DNA of 64,000 nt from Sanderia malayensis. Its lineage: Eukaryota > Cnidaria > Scyphozoa > Semaeostomeae > Pelagiidae. A program made the translations under genes and the position numbers. This document shows, piece by piece, positions 24,601 to 37,500 of the stretch. Every line of letters begins with the position of its first letter. The stretch's first letter is position 1. Under the pieces are notes generated by a model that saw only the letters and a list, made by a program, of their open reading frames with translations, was not told the origin of the DNA and searched no databases. The stretch lies in contig RQOL01000699.1 in NCBI GenBank assembly GCA_013076295.1, positions 4,774,001-4,838,000 on the forward strand. Reading direction: 5' to 3'.

Positions 24601-27600
24601 TTGATGTATTATTTTTATATGTACTTTTATTTGTCTATTTTCTGAGTTGGGATCGCCCAGGGTTAGTTTGTGTAGTGTAAACAGAGCTTAGTAATGCTTG
24701 ACTTAAAACCGATTAATCAATTTGAGATAAAAAGTAAACAAAAATGAGAAATACCCGCAGAAGAACTGCTAAACGAAGAGCTGAATGTGGATCCGCTGAA
24801 GAAACTAGATGTCGACAGCGAACCAGATGTACTTTTGTCACTAAATGCTTGCTCCATTTTCATTAGTCTCTTCTTGAACTTTCGTTCATTTATTTTCTGT
24901 TTTAACAATTTGATTTCTTCGTCGCTATCGTCGGAATCGGAGTCAAGGAATTTCGAACATTTCATCTGCAAAAGATCAAGATTGAGATAACATCTTTTGA
25001 ACCTTTTAAATACAGCACAACGTTGAACCTTTTAAATACAGAGAGCAAAACGATAAAATAATTGACAACAACCTGTTCAATAGCTGTGATCAGAGCTTCG
25101 CAAATACTAAAATGGGCATTTTCCTGTCAAAGAAATACAAGAAACATCTAACAAGCATTAGTACCAGATCTTACATAGTAAATATAGGTTTCAAGTACCC
25201 AATAAGCTAACGAATTGTGTGGGAACAGGACGCATTTGTTCCACAAGATGCGTTCTGTTCCACAACCATTAATACTACCAATAATAGTACCAATAATCAA
25301 TGCTGTTAATGCCCACCTTGTCAAGCTCTGATCCAGTATCGTAGCTTCGTGAATTAATGTAGCTGATTATAGACTGGCCTTTTTTTGGCTTTGGGAACAT
25401 ACACCCATCTTCGGGCTGGTAATAATAGTCTTGATGGTCGGCTAAGAAAGATAAAGGGTTTCAAAAATATCAAACATATCAAGCACTTGTCTTGCGTCAT
25501 AACTCCATATGAATACGAAATATTGCAACATGGTGGGATTCACGTAATGAAAATATCATAAGATAATAGATATGGATTGTGTCATATGGATATGCTTATG
25601 TTTCTAAAGACAAACAATACAAGAACGTGAGTCTTCGAATGGAAAAGTTAAAAACTTGCTGAGCAAAATTCAAGGCATTGTGAACGAAGAATTAGAAAAT
25701 TAAGATAAGAAAATCAAAGAGTCCTTGCCAGTTAAGAAAATATTTTAAGAACATTTTGTGGCTTAGAATCTTAAAAATTACCAATGTTCTAAACGAAGGT
25801 TTGAAGTTTGATGCTCTTATATAAAAAGAGTGCAATAATACTTACCTAATGGTTGTACCAGTTGACCAATGGGAGCTGATGTTGATAACTTCTCTTCAAC
25901 TGTATCATTTGGTTCTGATTGACTGGTATCAGTTGTTTTTGGTATTCCAATTTGATCAGATTTTGACCTGTTATGACCTCTTTTAAAAGATGCTGTGATA
26001 ATCTTACTTGACCTTTTCAATTGTTGAATTTCATCTGGATTTTCATCTTCTTTGACGCTCATTGTATCACCAGTGATAAGATCCTTTGTTACCTCTATGT
26101 TCTGTTTCACTTTATCTGCATCATTTATGTGAGGTTTTTCATTTTCAATATGTCCGTGTTCATTAAATAAACTACTTTCACTTCTGGAAATTTCTTTCAT
26201 TCTTGCCAGCCGATTTCTTGAAATATCAAATGGTTCATGAATCAAACAATCTCTATCAACCTCGTCAAACCACACCAGGCCATCTTCACTTGTCTCCATT
26301 ACTGCTGCTAAAGCACTTGTCATCAAAACATCTTGATGAAGACTTCTTCTTTTAACACTTTTCACATTGCTTGCTCCATAATTTTCATTTTTTAATAGAT
26401 TTTCTTTTGATTGTAGATCATCCCTTGCAGAGTTTAGATCTTTTGATTGAATCAAACAATTTTGCTCAAATGGATCTTCACAAGTTGTGTTGGTTATTCT
26501 TTGCTCTATCTCTTCCTCTTCATTAAAATAATTCATAAAGCTTTGTTTATCAGCCTTAAAGGAGAAAACAAATGATAGATAATTGAATTTTTTGTGTATC
26601 GGAATTGAATCAATTAGAGATATTACTCATATATGACAATTTATAGTAAAAATATTCATCTCCATACCAATTGTTTGTTGACACAGGAAAGGATCTCAAG
26701 ACTATTTTGTTCCAAAGCATTGAAACTCATAATAAGTAGATTAACACATGGTCTTTGTCTGATAAATGCATCACCTGAAAAAAAAGAAATAAAATATTTT
26801 TGTTATTTCATCATTTAATACAATGCAGAATACACTGGTTTGTTGATCATGCTGATACCAATAATGCTGATAACCAATAACACTAACACATATATAAAGT
26901 AACCCCTCAGACTTGTGCCCCCAGAATGATATTATAGATCGAACAACCTGGGTAGGTACTCATTTGCAAACCTCTGAAGGATGGACAGCTGAGTTTGATG
27001 TTAGATTGTGTAGTTCGTGGTTTTGACCCCTCCTGGCTTCAAACCCAGAAATAATACCCACAAAGGATACAAACTTAACCACTAGCTACATCATTGCATG
27101 AAAAATAAAGTCCCTCCCAAAGGATTAAGTGAAGGGTATTCTTTTATAATAAAAAATAAAAGAATGAAGGGGGTTACTTTTTTGCCCATCTAGAATCTAA
27201 TTTAATGAAAAAAAAAAACAAAACAAAATTGTGGATGGTGAACTTACTTGAAAATATACCATCAAGTTCTTCTTGGTCACCATCTATAAAACACTTTCCA
27301 AAATTGCATGAAGTTGAATAGCTGAGAAGATATTCTTCAATAAGTTGATCAAGTGATAGTGGTTCTGAGAAGTCAATTGATACTTCTTCATCACTTCTAT
27401 TTTCTTGCTTATTATTCACTGTTACTAAATATTTCAATAATCCCTATGAATAAACAAAACATTTTTCAGATACACATTTGTTCCGAATAATACCAAACAT
27501 AACAGTTTAGTTGCACTGTTCAGACATATAGACATATCTACCATAGAAATTAATTATGCAAGAAACACAAAATATAAACCATACATTATTGAGTGTTAAT

Positions 27601-27876
27601 TTGGCAATTTATTTGAAGGTAGAAACGTATAGATTAGTTTGCCTTCCCTTGCAAATATTTCATTACCTCTTGCATGCCATCTCGTAAACCATCAAACAAC
27701 ATACTATGAATAATATCTGTTGCTCTTCTTAAGCCACCATAGGTGGACCAAATATCAGATCTTCCACTGGATAATAAACCATCAACGGTTGATCTAAACC
27801 TTCCTAATAGATCAAAATAATCTGAATATCTTTCTATTCTTGACTCCATTTCTTTTTCTTCATTGCGAATTTTCAA
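21640..27876 (-). CDS. RUBCN: Rubicon-family autophagy regulator
   Basis: Rubicon negatively regulates autophagosome maturation and endocytic transport by binding the Beclin/PI3K complex and Rab7. The first exon (27876-27640) carries the start of a RUN domain: [20 protein letters not shown], then [22 protein letters not shown] Ser-rich middle includes [20 protein letters not shown] and [37 protein letters not shown] and AWPISPDD precede the C-terminal Rubicon homology domain. That domain has [35 protein letters not shown] and a final Cys-rich [20 protein letters not shown]. The order matches vertebrate Rubicon throughout. Reading through the last exon puts the stop at 21640-21642; exon borders are approximate. 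An upstream ATG (27876) and one nine codons later are both possible starts. Confidence 0.9.
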
Positions 27877-28084
27877 CCCAAAAGTTGCTGTTGCTGCATG
27901 TTGTTTTACGTTTTAAATATGAAAGAGAGACAAACAACAGTACGAGGCTGTTGACATGGAAACAAATCTTGTTTCTCGGAAATGGAAGTAAAAGCGTTTC
28001 TAAATCAAAACAACGCTCTTGTTTTTAAATGTAATTGCTAAAGATTGCATTAACTTGCATGAAAGATGTTCTAGAGATGACAAA
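27877..28084. promoter_or_regulatory. Likely bidirectional promoter, Rubicon and LRR genes
   Basis: About 208 bp separate the divergent start codons. No clear TATA box is seen. Shared promoter function is inferred from spacing. Confidence 0.45.
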
Positions 28085-30501
28085 ATGCCTCCAAAGCTTA
28101 AAGGAAAAGCAAAAAGTGCCAAAGGAAAGAAGAAAGACGAGCAAACGTTACAAATAACGAGACAATTGAAAGAGTTTGAAAAAATGTACGAACTAAAATG
28201 CGCAGCCGATCATTCACTCTGTCACAAAGAATTGAGAAAATATATAAAATTATGCGGTGATAACGGAAGGCATTTATCAAAAGTAATTTTATTTTAATTA
28301 TAAATCTGCATTATTTTAAGTTTTGATCCTTGGAGGCCTAAAAAGCTATTTACTTTTGTTTTCAATCCGCCGCAAATGTCTTACCAAATTAAAATTATTT
28401 GCAGATTATAATAGACGACGAGAAGTCAGAAGAAAAGTTAGAAGTAAAATTAGCACCAATAATAAATGCGATTCGTAGCATTAGATACACATTTGTTAAA
28501 GAATTATATATTTGGGAAATTCATGTTAAATACGAAGACCTTGCAGCTTTAGTAAGTAGTGTATTTATACAAGTATTATATGTTTGAGACATTTTCATAT
28601 AGATCATTTTTCTAACTCCAAATCCAACCAGCTTCATGTCGAAACTTTTTTTATTGCAGAGTGATTTCCTAGAACAATCAACATACATAATAAATTATAT
28701 TGAATTAATGGATTGCAAGATTGATGCGTTTTCTATGGAGAGATTTAGCAAGTACATGAAGCATTTTGAATTACTTTATCATTGCATACATTTAATATCA
28801 AGCACAAACCATCAACTGAATACAATTTCACCATTTTATTCCAGGTGTTTATCAATCTCTACTTTGACTGCTTTAGTCCTCGACTATAACATGTAAGTAT
28901 AAAGCATTTACCACATATTTCCCTTGTATTATTTTTGAGCAGTGAATACGACAGATTTATTACCTCAGGTTTGGTGATGAAGGATGCAGACATCTTTGTT
29001 CTGGCCTGGAAGGAAACAAAACACTTTTAAAGTTGAGTCTAAGTTATTGCGACCTTCAATCTAACAGTGGAACATATCTTGGAAAACTTGTCTGTGAAAC
29101 AGCAATAAGGTAATTTCCAGTTGCTTAAACATAAATAGCTTACAGTTGCATATTTATTGGTCATAGCCTTTTGATGTTTTTATAATATTTAAAACAGAAA
29201 ATCTATTTCAATACAGGGATTTGTACATAAATGGAAACAACTTACAATGCGAAGGATTAATTGAATTAATCAAAATGCTTGTTGACCAAGCTGAGCTTGA
29301 AATGTTGGAAAAACAGCAAGGAAAGAATTCAGATACATCAAATTCACTCACTATCAAGACAAGCATGTCAAAGTTAATGGCAAGTTCAGCACAAATTGAT
29401 CAACAGCAAGACACACCAACTCGGTATACCCATTATATTAATTTTCCTTTTTTAAGATATGACAAATTGCACTTTGTGGCATTTGCATTTGAAACCTTCA
29501 GATGTTCTTTTTTCCCATAATAGGACTCCAGTTGTGTCTGGGAAAAGTCGAAAAACTTCTTCGAAAAGAAAAAAGAAATCAGCGAAGAAAAAAGCTCCAC
29601 CAATGCCTCCTAAAGTTGGCCCATGGTTGCAGAAGCTTTATATTGAAAATAATGGAATTGATGCATATGGGATAGCTGCAAAATATGCACCGGTATTATG
29701 CATGCGTCTGGTGAAAAAGTATGTTGCTTCTGTCCAATTGCATGCCCTACTATTTGCTCCCTGGCATTTCATTCTCCTGCATTGCATTGAAGAGTGTATA
29801 CCCAGCACCAATTTTTGAAAATTATTTGATCAAGTGCCTGGGTTTTAATCCAACTATGATTTTCCATTGTTCCTTATACCAAAATTGTGAAAATTGATAC
29901 CATTCCATTGATACCAAAATATACATAGTACCCCTCCCATAGGTATATGCTTATAATGCCTGGGGATAAGAGGAGCCTCTCTAGAAGCATCACACTCATA
30001 AAAACTCATTTGTGTGATAATTTAAATTGTTGGAATTAACTCTTTTAGGTGGATTGCACACTCACCCGACTTAAAGGAATTAAATATTGATGACAATATA
30101 ATTGGAGATTTAGGTGGCAGAGAAATATTGGATGGATTGGAAAAACGAAAGCAAGGTATCAAATATCAATATAGCCATTGATTTAATCATGTGTTATTGC
30201 TCAGCATTTCAAATTTACTTTATTGTATTATTGTGAACTTCTTTTCATTTTACAGCGGGTATGGATGCAATCAAAATATGGATAACTCACAGGATGAATT
30301 CAGATACGTTTACTAAAATATTAGCATTGGGTTCTGGTGGTAGCGGAAAGAAGAAAAAACGGAAAGGAAAAGGAAAGGTGGGTTACTTTAGTTTTCTTTA
30401 GCATTTGAAATAAGATTGAGTCTTCATGGTTTCACCTTTCCAGTTTTGTAAAATAATATAAATATATTGTTTCCTTCTTCTTTTGACAGAAAAGAGTTTG
30501 A
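28085..30501 (+). CDS. Leucine-rich-repeat protein with basic ends
   Basis: The start MPPKLKGKAKSAKGKKKDEQ is Lys-rich. After about 60 residues there are ribonuclease-inhibitor-type leucine-rich repeats spread over several exons: STLTALVLDYNMFGDEGCRHL, LLKLSLSYCDLQSNSGTYLG, IRDLYINGNNLQCEGLIELI and, later, LQKLYIENNGIDAYGIAAKY and LKELNIDDNIIGDLGGREIL. A Lys/Ser-rich insert (KSRKTSSKRKKKSAKKKAPP) divides the repeats. The C-terminus is GSGGSGKKKKRKGKGKKKRV with the stop at 30499-30501. The layout recalls cilia-associated LRRC proteins such as LRRC71, but I cannot name an orthologue. Introns are GT-AG and the frame appears open. Head-to-head with Rubicon. Confidence 0.8.
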
Positions 30502-31509
30502 TGTAATAATATGTATCAGTAACAACAGGCATACATTGCCAACTGAAAGAGCATTTTCAAAACAAAAGAATCGTAATATATTCCTTCTCAACTCTTAAGT
30601 ATAATCTTTTTCATGTTTTCAATACACCAACAGTAAAACAATGAACAAAAATGACTTATTCTTTTAAAATGTTATTGTAGTTAATATTTTATCATTTCTT
30701 GCATCATACTATTGAACTAATACCTTCTAAAAATTATCAGTTGATATCACATTCAAATAACAATTTAATATTGTGACTCGGGACAATGTTTTAAGATATT
30801 TAATGCATAGATTAATCTTAAATTTGTTTATTGCTCCCAGTCATTTTTATTTCAATTAAAATGACCAGATGGCCCTAACAGATTTTATTGTGCCAAGTTC
30901 TGCTCTTCAAGTGTGAATCAAACAACATATGTTTTAAAAATTATACTTATGCATAGTCTAATGACTTGGAAATCACTTCAGCTCCATCAAACATCTGTTT
31001 TCTGAGTCTGCTTTCATGGTATGGTTGGCATCAGAATTTCTTTGTTAAAATGAAGATTTGGTTCTTCTTGGATAACAACTAAAAACAAAAAGATACAAAC
31101 AAAAGCATCATTGACAAAATAATGACAGCTTACATCAATTGACTTCAAGATGGCTTGGAAAAAATAAACAAAAAGCAAGGAAAACTTTGCAAAAATTAAC
31201 CAATGAAACCAACAAATAAGCAATAAAAAACAGAAAACAATATACAGATGATTAGGGATTCAAAATAATCCATGTAGTTTTGGGAAGCAAAGATTTGAGA
31301 TACCAATGATTTCCATTAACCTATTTGACAGTAATCTATTCTCACAAAATCTTTCTGTATGACTCTCTGATCCAACTTAGATGCAACAGATGGTGGTGGT
31401 GTCACATACTTTAATCAGAGATTCAGGCATTCCATTTCTTGGGAATGCCTGATTCTACTAAAAATCATTAATAATAAAGGGGATATTAAATTTCACCATC
31501 TTACCAAGT
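30502..31509. other. Intergenic region between convergent LRR and acyltransferase genes
   Basis: AT-rich DNA that should hold both 3' UTRs. A short ATTCAGGCATTCCATTTCTT... GGAATGCCTGAT inverted repeat lies near 31422-31453. No additional exon is supported. Confidence 0.45.
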
Positions 31510-34500
31510 TCATTCTATGATGAGTTTGATTTGAGTTTGTTCTCCATGATACTTCTCTTTATTTTCATCAAATAATTGTCTCAACTCATCAATATATTTT
31601 TCATGCAACTCCTCAATTTCTTCATTGGTAGGATCCTTGATCTTCTTTACCGCAATTGGTTTGCCAACTGTAAAAAGTCAAATACAGATTTACTAAAATC
31701 ACAACTACACAGCATATGGTATTCAAAGAAAGATCCTGAAACTAAAATTAAGAAAGATTGCAGCAGCATAAAATGAAAGAAACATACCGACAACATGAAC
31801 AGGTCTTCTGAAAGGTAACATTCCAAATGTGTATTGAAATATCCCTCGTCCATAAAACAAAATAGGAGCGAAAGCAATCATCTTTTGAATTTTCAATTGG
31901 ATTTCCCGTAACCGTGATCCTCTGGGGTTGCTGACTTGGTTGAATAAATTGGTTTCACAAAATGCAAACACGGGAACAAGATGAGCACTGTTAAATCAGA
32001 ACATAACCAATTATGATCAATTTTGCAAGTTTTCTGAAGCATTTTAGTGACCCAGGGTCAATATTAGAATAGGTTAAAGGTATCAAAATTAACTAACAGG
32101 ATACTCCCAATGAAATATTTGGAACACATTCATACAATAGGGGACAAAAGTCCTTGAAAAACTTATGAAAAAGACCATTGACCCACAAACTTCCTTCTTT
32201 GTGGGCTTTATTCAACCCTCCACTCCCCCTAAAACAATGTTGTTTTCTTGATCACCGTGCAAAAAAATTTTGAAAATAATTTATTCAATTACCTCTAGAC
32301 GCAAGATAGTTTGGGGGAGAAGGAGGTAAAAGATACGTGCAAAACTTGCAAAAATTGCAAGTTTCTCAGGACTTTTGTCCCATATTGCATACATGAAGGA
32401 AATAAACAAAGCATTCGGATATGAATAAGTGTTACCCATTTTGCAATGCAAGCCTTATGAATCCTCTTCTCTGCTTCAGGATCAAATAATAATCTTGATC
32501 AGGGTGTGAGTCCAAAGATTCAGCAGCACCACCGACAACAATGCATATTGAATTTCCTGGGCCCTTTTCTGAAAGTATATAATTGCAACTTTCTCTTGAA
32601 ACATCACACATTCCTGATGACATCAAATAATCTCTGAACAGTGGAGGCCTGAACAACGCTGAAAAACAAAGAGAGTTCATAGCGGAAAACTCTAAACAAT
32701 AGCGGAAAAATCTCAACAATAGCGGAAAACTCACAACAATAGCGGAAAACTCTAAACAATAGCGGAAAACTCCAAACAATAGCGCAAAACTCACAACAAT
32801 AGCGCAAAACTCACAACAATAGCGGAAAACTCTAAACAATAGCGCAAAACTCTAAACAATAGCGGAAAACTCACAACAATAGCGCAAAACTCTAAACAAT
32901 AGCGCAAAACTCACAACAATAGCGGAAAACTCTAAACAATAGCGCAAAACTCTAAACAATAGCGGAAAACTCACAACAATAGCGGAAAACTCACAACAAT
33001 AGCGGAAAACTCACAACAATAGCGCAAAACTCACAACAATAGCGGAAAACTCACAACAATAGCGCAAAACTCACAACAATAGCGCAAAACTCTAAACAAT
33101 AGCGCAAAACTCTAAACAATAGCGGAAAACTCACAACAATAGCGCAAAACTCACAACAATAGCGCAAAACTCACAACAATAGCGGAAAACTCTAAACAAT
33201 AGCGGAAAAATCTCAACAATAGCGGAAAACTCACAACAATAGCGGAAAACTCTAAGCAATAGCGGAAAAATCTCAACAATAGCGGAAAACTCTAACAATA
33301 GCGGAAAACTCTAAACAATAGCGGAAAACTCTAACAATAGAGGAAAACTCTAATAATAGCGGAAAACTCTAAACAATAGCGGAAAACTCCAAACAATAGC
33401 GCAAAACTCACAACAATAGCGGAAAACTCTAACAATAGCGGAAAACTCTAACAATAGCGGAAAACTCTAATAATAGCGGAAAACTCTAAACAATAGCGGA
33501 AAACTCCAAACAATAGCGCAAAACTCACAACAATAGCGCAAAACTCACAACAATAGCGGAAAACTCTAAACAATAGCGCAAAACTCTAAACAATAGCGGA
33601 AAACTCACAACAATAGCGCAAAACTCACAACAATAGCGCAAAACTCACAACAATAGCGGAAAACTCTAAACAATAGCGCAAAACTCACAACAATAGCGGA
33701 AAACTCACAACAATAGCGGAAAACTCACAACAATAGCGGAAAACTCACAACAATAGCGCAAAACTCTAAACAATAGCGGAAAACTCACAACAATAGCGCA
33801 AAACTCACAACAATAGCGCAAAACTCACAACAATAGCGGAAAACTCTAAACAATAGCGGAAAAATCTCAACAATAGCGGAAAACTCACAACAATAGCGGA
33901 AAACTCTAAGCAATAGCGGAAAAATCTCAACAATAGCGGAAAACTCTAACAATAGCGGAAAACTCTAAACAATAGCGGAAAACTCTAACAATAGAGGAAA
34001 ACTCTAATAATAGCGGAAAACTCTAAACAATAGCGGAAAACTCCAAACAATAGCGCAAAACTCACAACAATAGCGGAAAACTCTAACAATAGCGGAAAAC
34101 TCTAACAATAGCGGAAAACTCTAATAATAGCGGAAAACTCTAAACAATAGCGGAAAACTCCAAACAATAGCGCAAAACTCACAACAATAGCGCAAAACTC
34201 ACAACAATAGCGGAAAACTCTAAACAATAGCGCAAAACTCTAAACAATAGCGGAAAACTCACAACAATAGCGCAAAACTCACAACAATAGCGCAAAACTC
34301 ACAACAATAGCGGAAAACTCTAAACAATAGCGCAAAACTCACAACAATAGCGGAAAACTCACAACAATAGCGGAAAACTCACAACAATAGCGGAAAACTC
34401 ACAACAATAGCGCAAAACTCTAAACAATAGCGGAAAACTCACAACAATAGCGGAAAACTCACAACAATAGCGCAAAACTCTAAACAATAGCGGAAAACTC

Positions 34501-37500
34501 ACAACAATAGCGCAAAACTCACAACAATAGCGGAAAACTCACAACAATAGCGCAAAACTCACAACAATAGCGCAAAACTCTAAACAATAGCGCAAAACTC
34601 TAAACAATAGCGGAAAACTCACAACAATAGCGCAAAACTCACAACAATAGCGCAAAACTCACAACAATAGCGGAAAACTCTAAACAATAGCGGAAAAATC
34701 TCAACAATAGTGGAAAACTCACAACAATAGCGGAAAACTCTAAGCAATAGCGGAAAAATCTCAACAATAGCGAAAAACTCTAACAATAGCGGAAAACTCT
34801 AAACAATAGCGGAAAACTCTAACAATAGCGGAAAACTCTAATAATAGCAGAAAACTCTAAACAATAGCGGAAAACTCCAAACAATAGCGCAAAACTCACA
34901 ACAATAGCGGAAAACTCTAACAATAGCGGAAAACTCTAACAATAGCGGAAAACTCTAATAATAGCGGAAAACTCTAAACAATAGCGGAAAACTCCAAACA
35001 ATAGCGCAAAACTCACAACAATAGCGCAAAACTCACAACAATAGCGGAAAACTCTAAACAATAGCGCAAAACTCTAAACAATAGCGGAAAACTCACAACA
35101 ATAGCGCAAAACTCACAACAATAGCGCAAAACTCACAACAATAGCGGAAAACTCTAAACAATAGCGCAAAACTCTAAACAATAGCGGAAAACTCACAACA
35201 ATAGCGCAAAACTCACAACAATAGCGGAAAACTCACAACAATAGCGCAAAACTCACAACAATAGCGCAAAACTCTAAACAATAGCGCAAAACTCTAAACA
35301 ATAGCGCAAAACTCACAACAATAGCGCAAAACTCACAACAATAGCGGAAAACTCACAACAATAGCGCAAAACTCACAACAATAGCGCAAAACTCTAAACA
35401 ATAGCGCAAAACTCTAAACAATAGCGCAAAACTCACAACAATAGCGCAAAACTCACAACAATAGCGGAAAACACACAACAATAGCGCAAAACTCACAACA
35501 ATAGCGGAAAACTCTAAACAATAGCGGAAAAATCTCAACAATAGCGGAAAACTCACAACAATAGCGGAAAACTCTAAGCAATAGCGGAAAAATCTCAACA
35601 ATAGCGGAAAACTCTAACAATAGCGGAAAACTCTAATAATAGCGGAAAACTCTAACAATAGCGGAAAACTCTAATAATAGCGGAAAACTCTAAACAATAG
35701 CGGAAAACTCACAACAATAGCGCAAAACTCACAACAATAGCGCAAAACTCTAAACAATAGCGCAAAACTCTAAACAATAGCGCAAAACTCACAACAATAG
35801 CGCAAAACTCACAACAATAGCGGAAAACACACAACAATAGCGCAAAACTCACAACAATAGCGGAAAACTCTAAACAATAGCGGAAAAATCTCAACAATAG
35901 CGGAAAACTCACAACAATAGCGGAAAACTCTAAGCAATAGCGGAAAAATCTCAACAATAGCGGAAAACTCTAACAATAGCGGAAAACTCTAATAATAGCG
36001 GAAAACTCTAACAATAGCGGAAAACTCTAATAATAGCGGAAAACTCTAAACAATAGCGGAAAACTCCAAACAATAGCGCAAAACTCACAACAATAGCGCA
36101 AAACTCTAAACAATAGCGGAAAACTCACAACAATAGCGCAAAACTCACAACAATAGCGGAAAACTCACAACAATAGCGGAAAACTCACAACAATAGCGGA
36201 AAACTCTAAGCAATAGCGGAAAAATCTCAACAATAGCGGAAAACTCTAACAATAGCGGAAAACTCTAAACAATAGCGGAAAACTCTAAACAATAGCGGAA
36301 AACTCTAACAATAGCGGAAAACTCTAATAATAGCGGAAAACTCTAAACAATAGCGGAAAACTCCAAACAATAGCGCAAAACTCACAACAATAGCGGAAAA
36401 CTCTAATAATAGCGGAAAACTCTAAACAATAGCGGAAAACTCCAAACAATAGCGCAAAACTCACAACAATAGCGGAAAACTCCAACAATAGCGGAAAACT
36501 CTAACAATAGCGGAAAACTCTAATAATAGCGGAAAACTCTAAACAATAGCGGAAAACTCCAAACAATAGCGCAAAACTCACAACAATAGCGCAAAACTCA
36601 CAACAATAGCGGAAAACTCTAAACAATAGCGCAAAACTCTAAACAATAGCGGAAAACTCACAACAATAGCGCAAAACTCACAACAATAGCGGAAAACTCA
36701 CAACAATAGCGCAAAACTCTAAACAATAGCGGAAAACTCACAACAATAGCGGGAAACTCTAACAATAGCGGAAAACTGTAACAATAGCGGAAAACTCTAA
36801 TAATAGCGGAAAACTCTAAACAATAGCGGAAAACTCACAACAATAGCGGAAAACTCTAAACAATAACGCAAAACTCACAACAATAGCGCAAAACTCACAA
36901 CAATAGCGGAAAACTCTAAACAATAGCGCAAAACTCTAAACAATAGCGGAAAACTCACAACAATAGCGCAAAACTCACAACAATAGCGGAAAACTCACAA
37001 CAATAGCGCAAAACTCACAACAATAGCGCAAAACTCTAAACAATAGCGCAAAACTCTAAACAATAGCGCAAAACTCACAACAATAGCGCAAAACTCACAA
37101 CAATAGCGGAAAACACACAACAATAGCGCAAAACTCACAACAATAGCGGAAAACTCTAAACAATAGCGGAAAAATCTCAACAATAGCGGAAAACTCACAA
37201 CAATAGCGGAAAACTCTAAGCAATAGCGGAAAAATCTCAACAATAGCGGAAAACTCTAACAATAGCGGAAAACTCTAAACAATAGCGGAAAACTCTAACA
37301 ATAGCGGAAAACTCTAATAATAGCGGAAAACTCTAAACAATAGCGGAAAACTCCAAACAATAGCGCAAAACTCACAACAATAGCGGAAAACTCTAACAAT
37401 AGCGGAAAACTCTAACAATAGCGGAAAACTCTAATAATAGCGGAAAACTCTAAACAATAGCGGAAAACTCCAAACAATAGCGCAAAACTCACAACAATAG

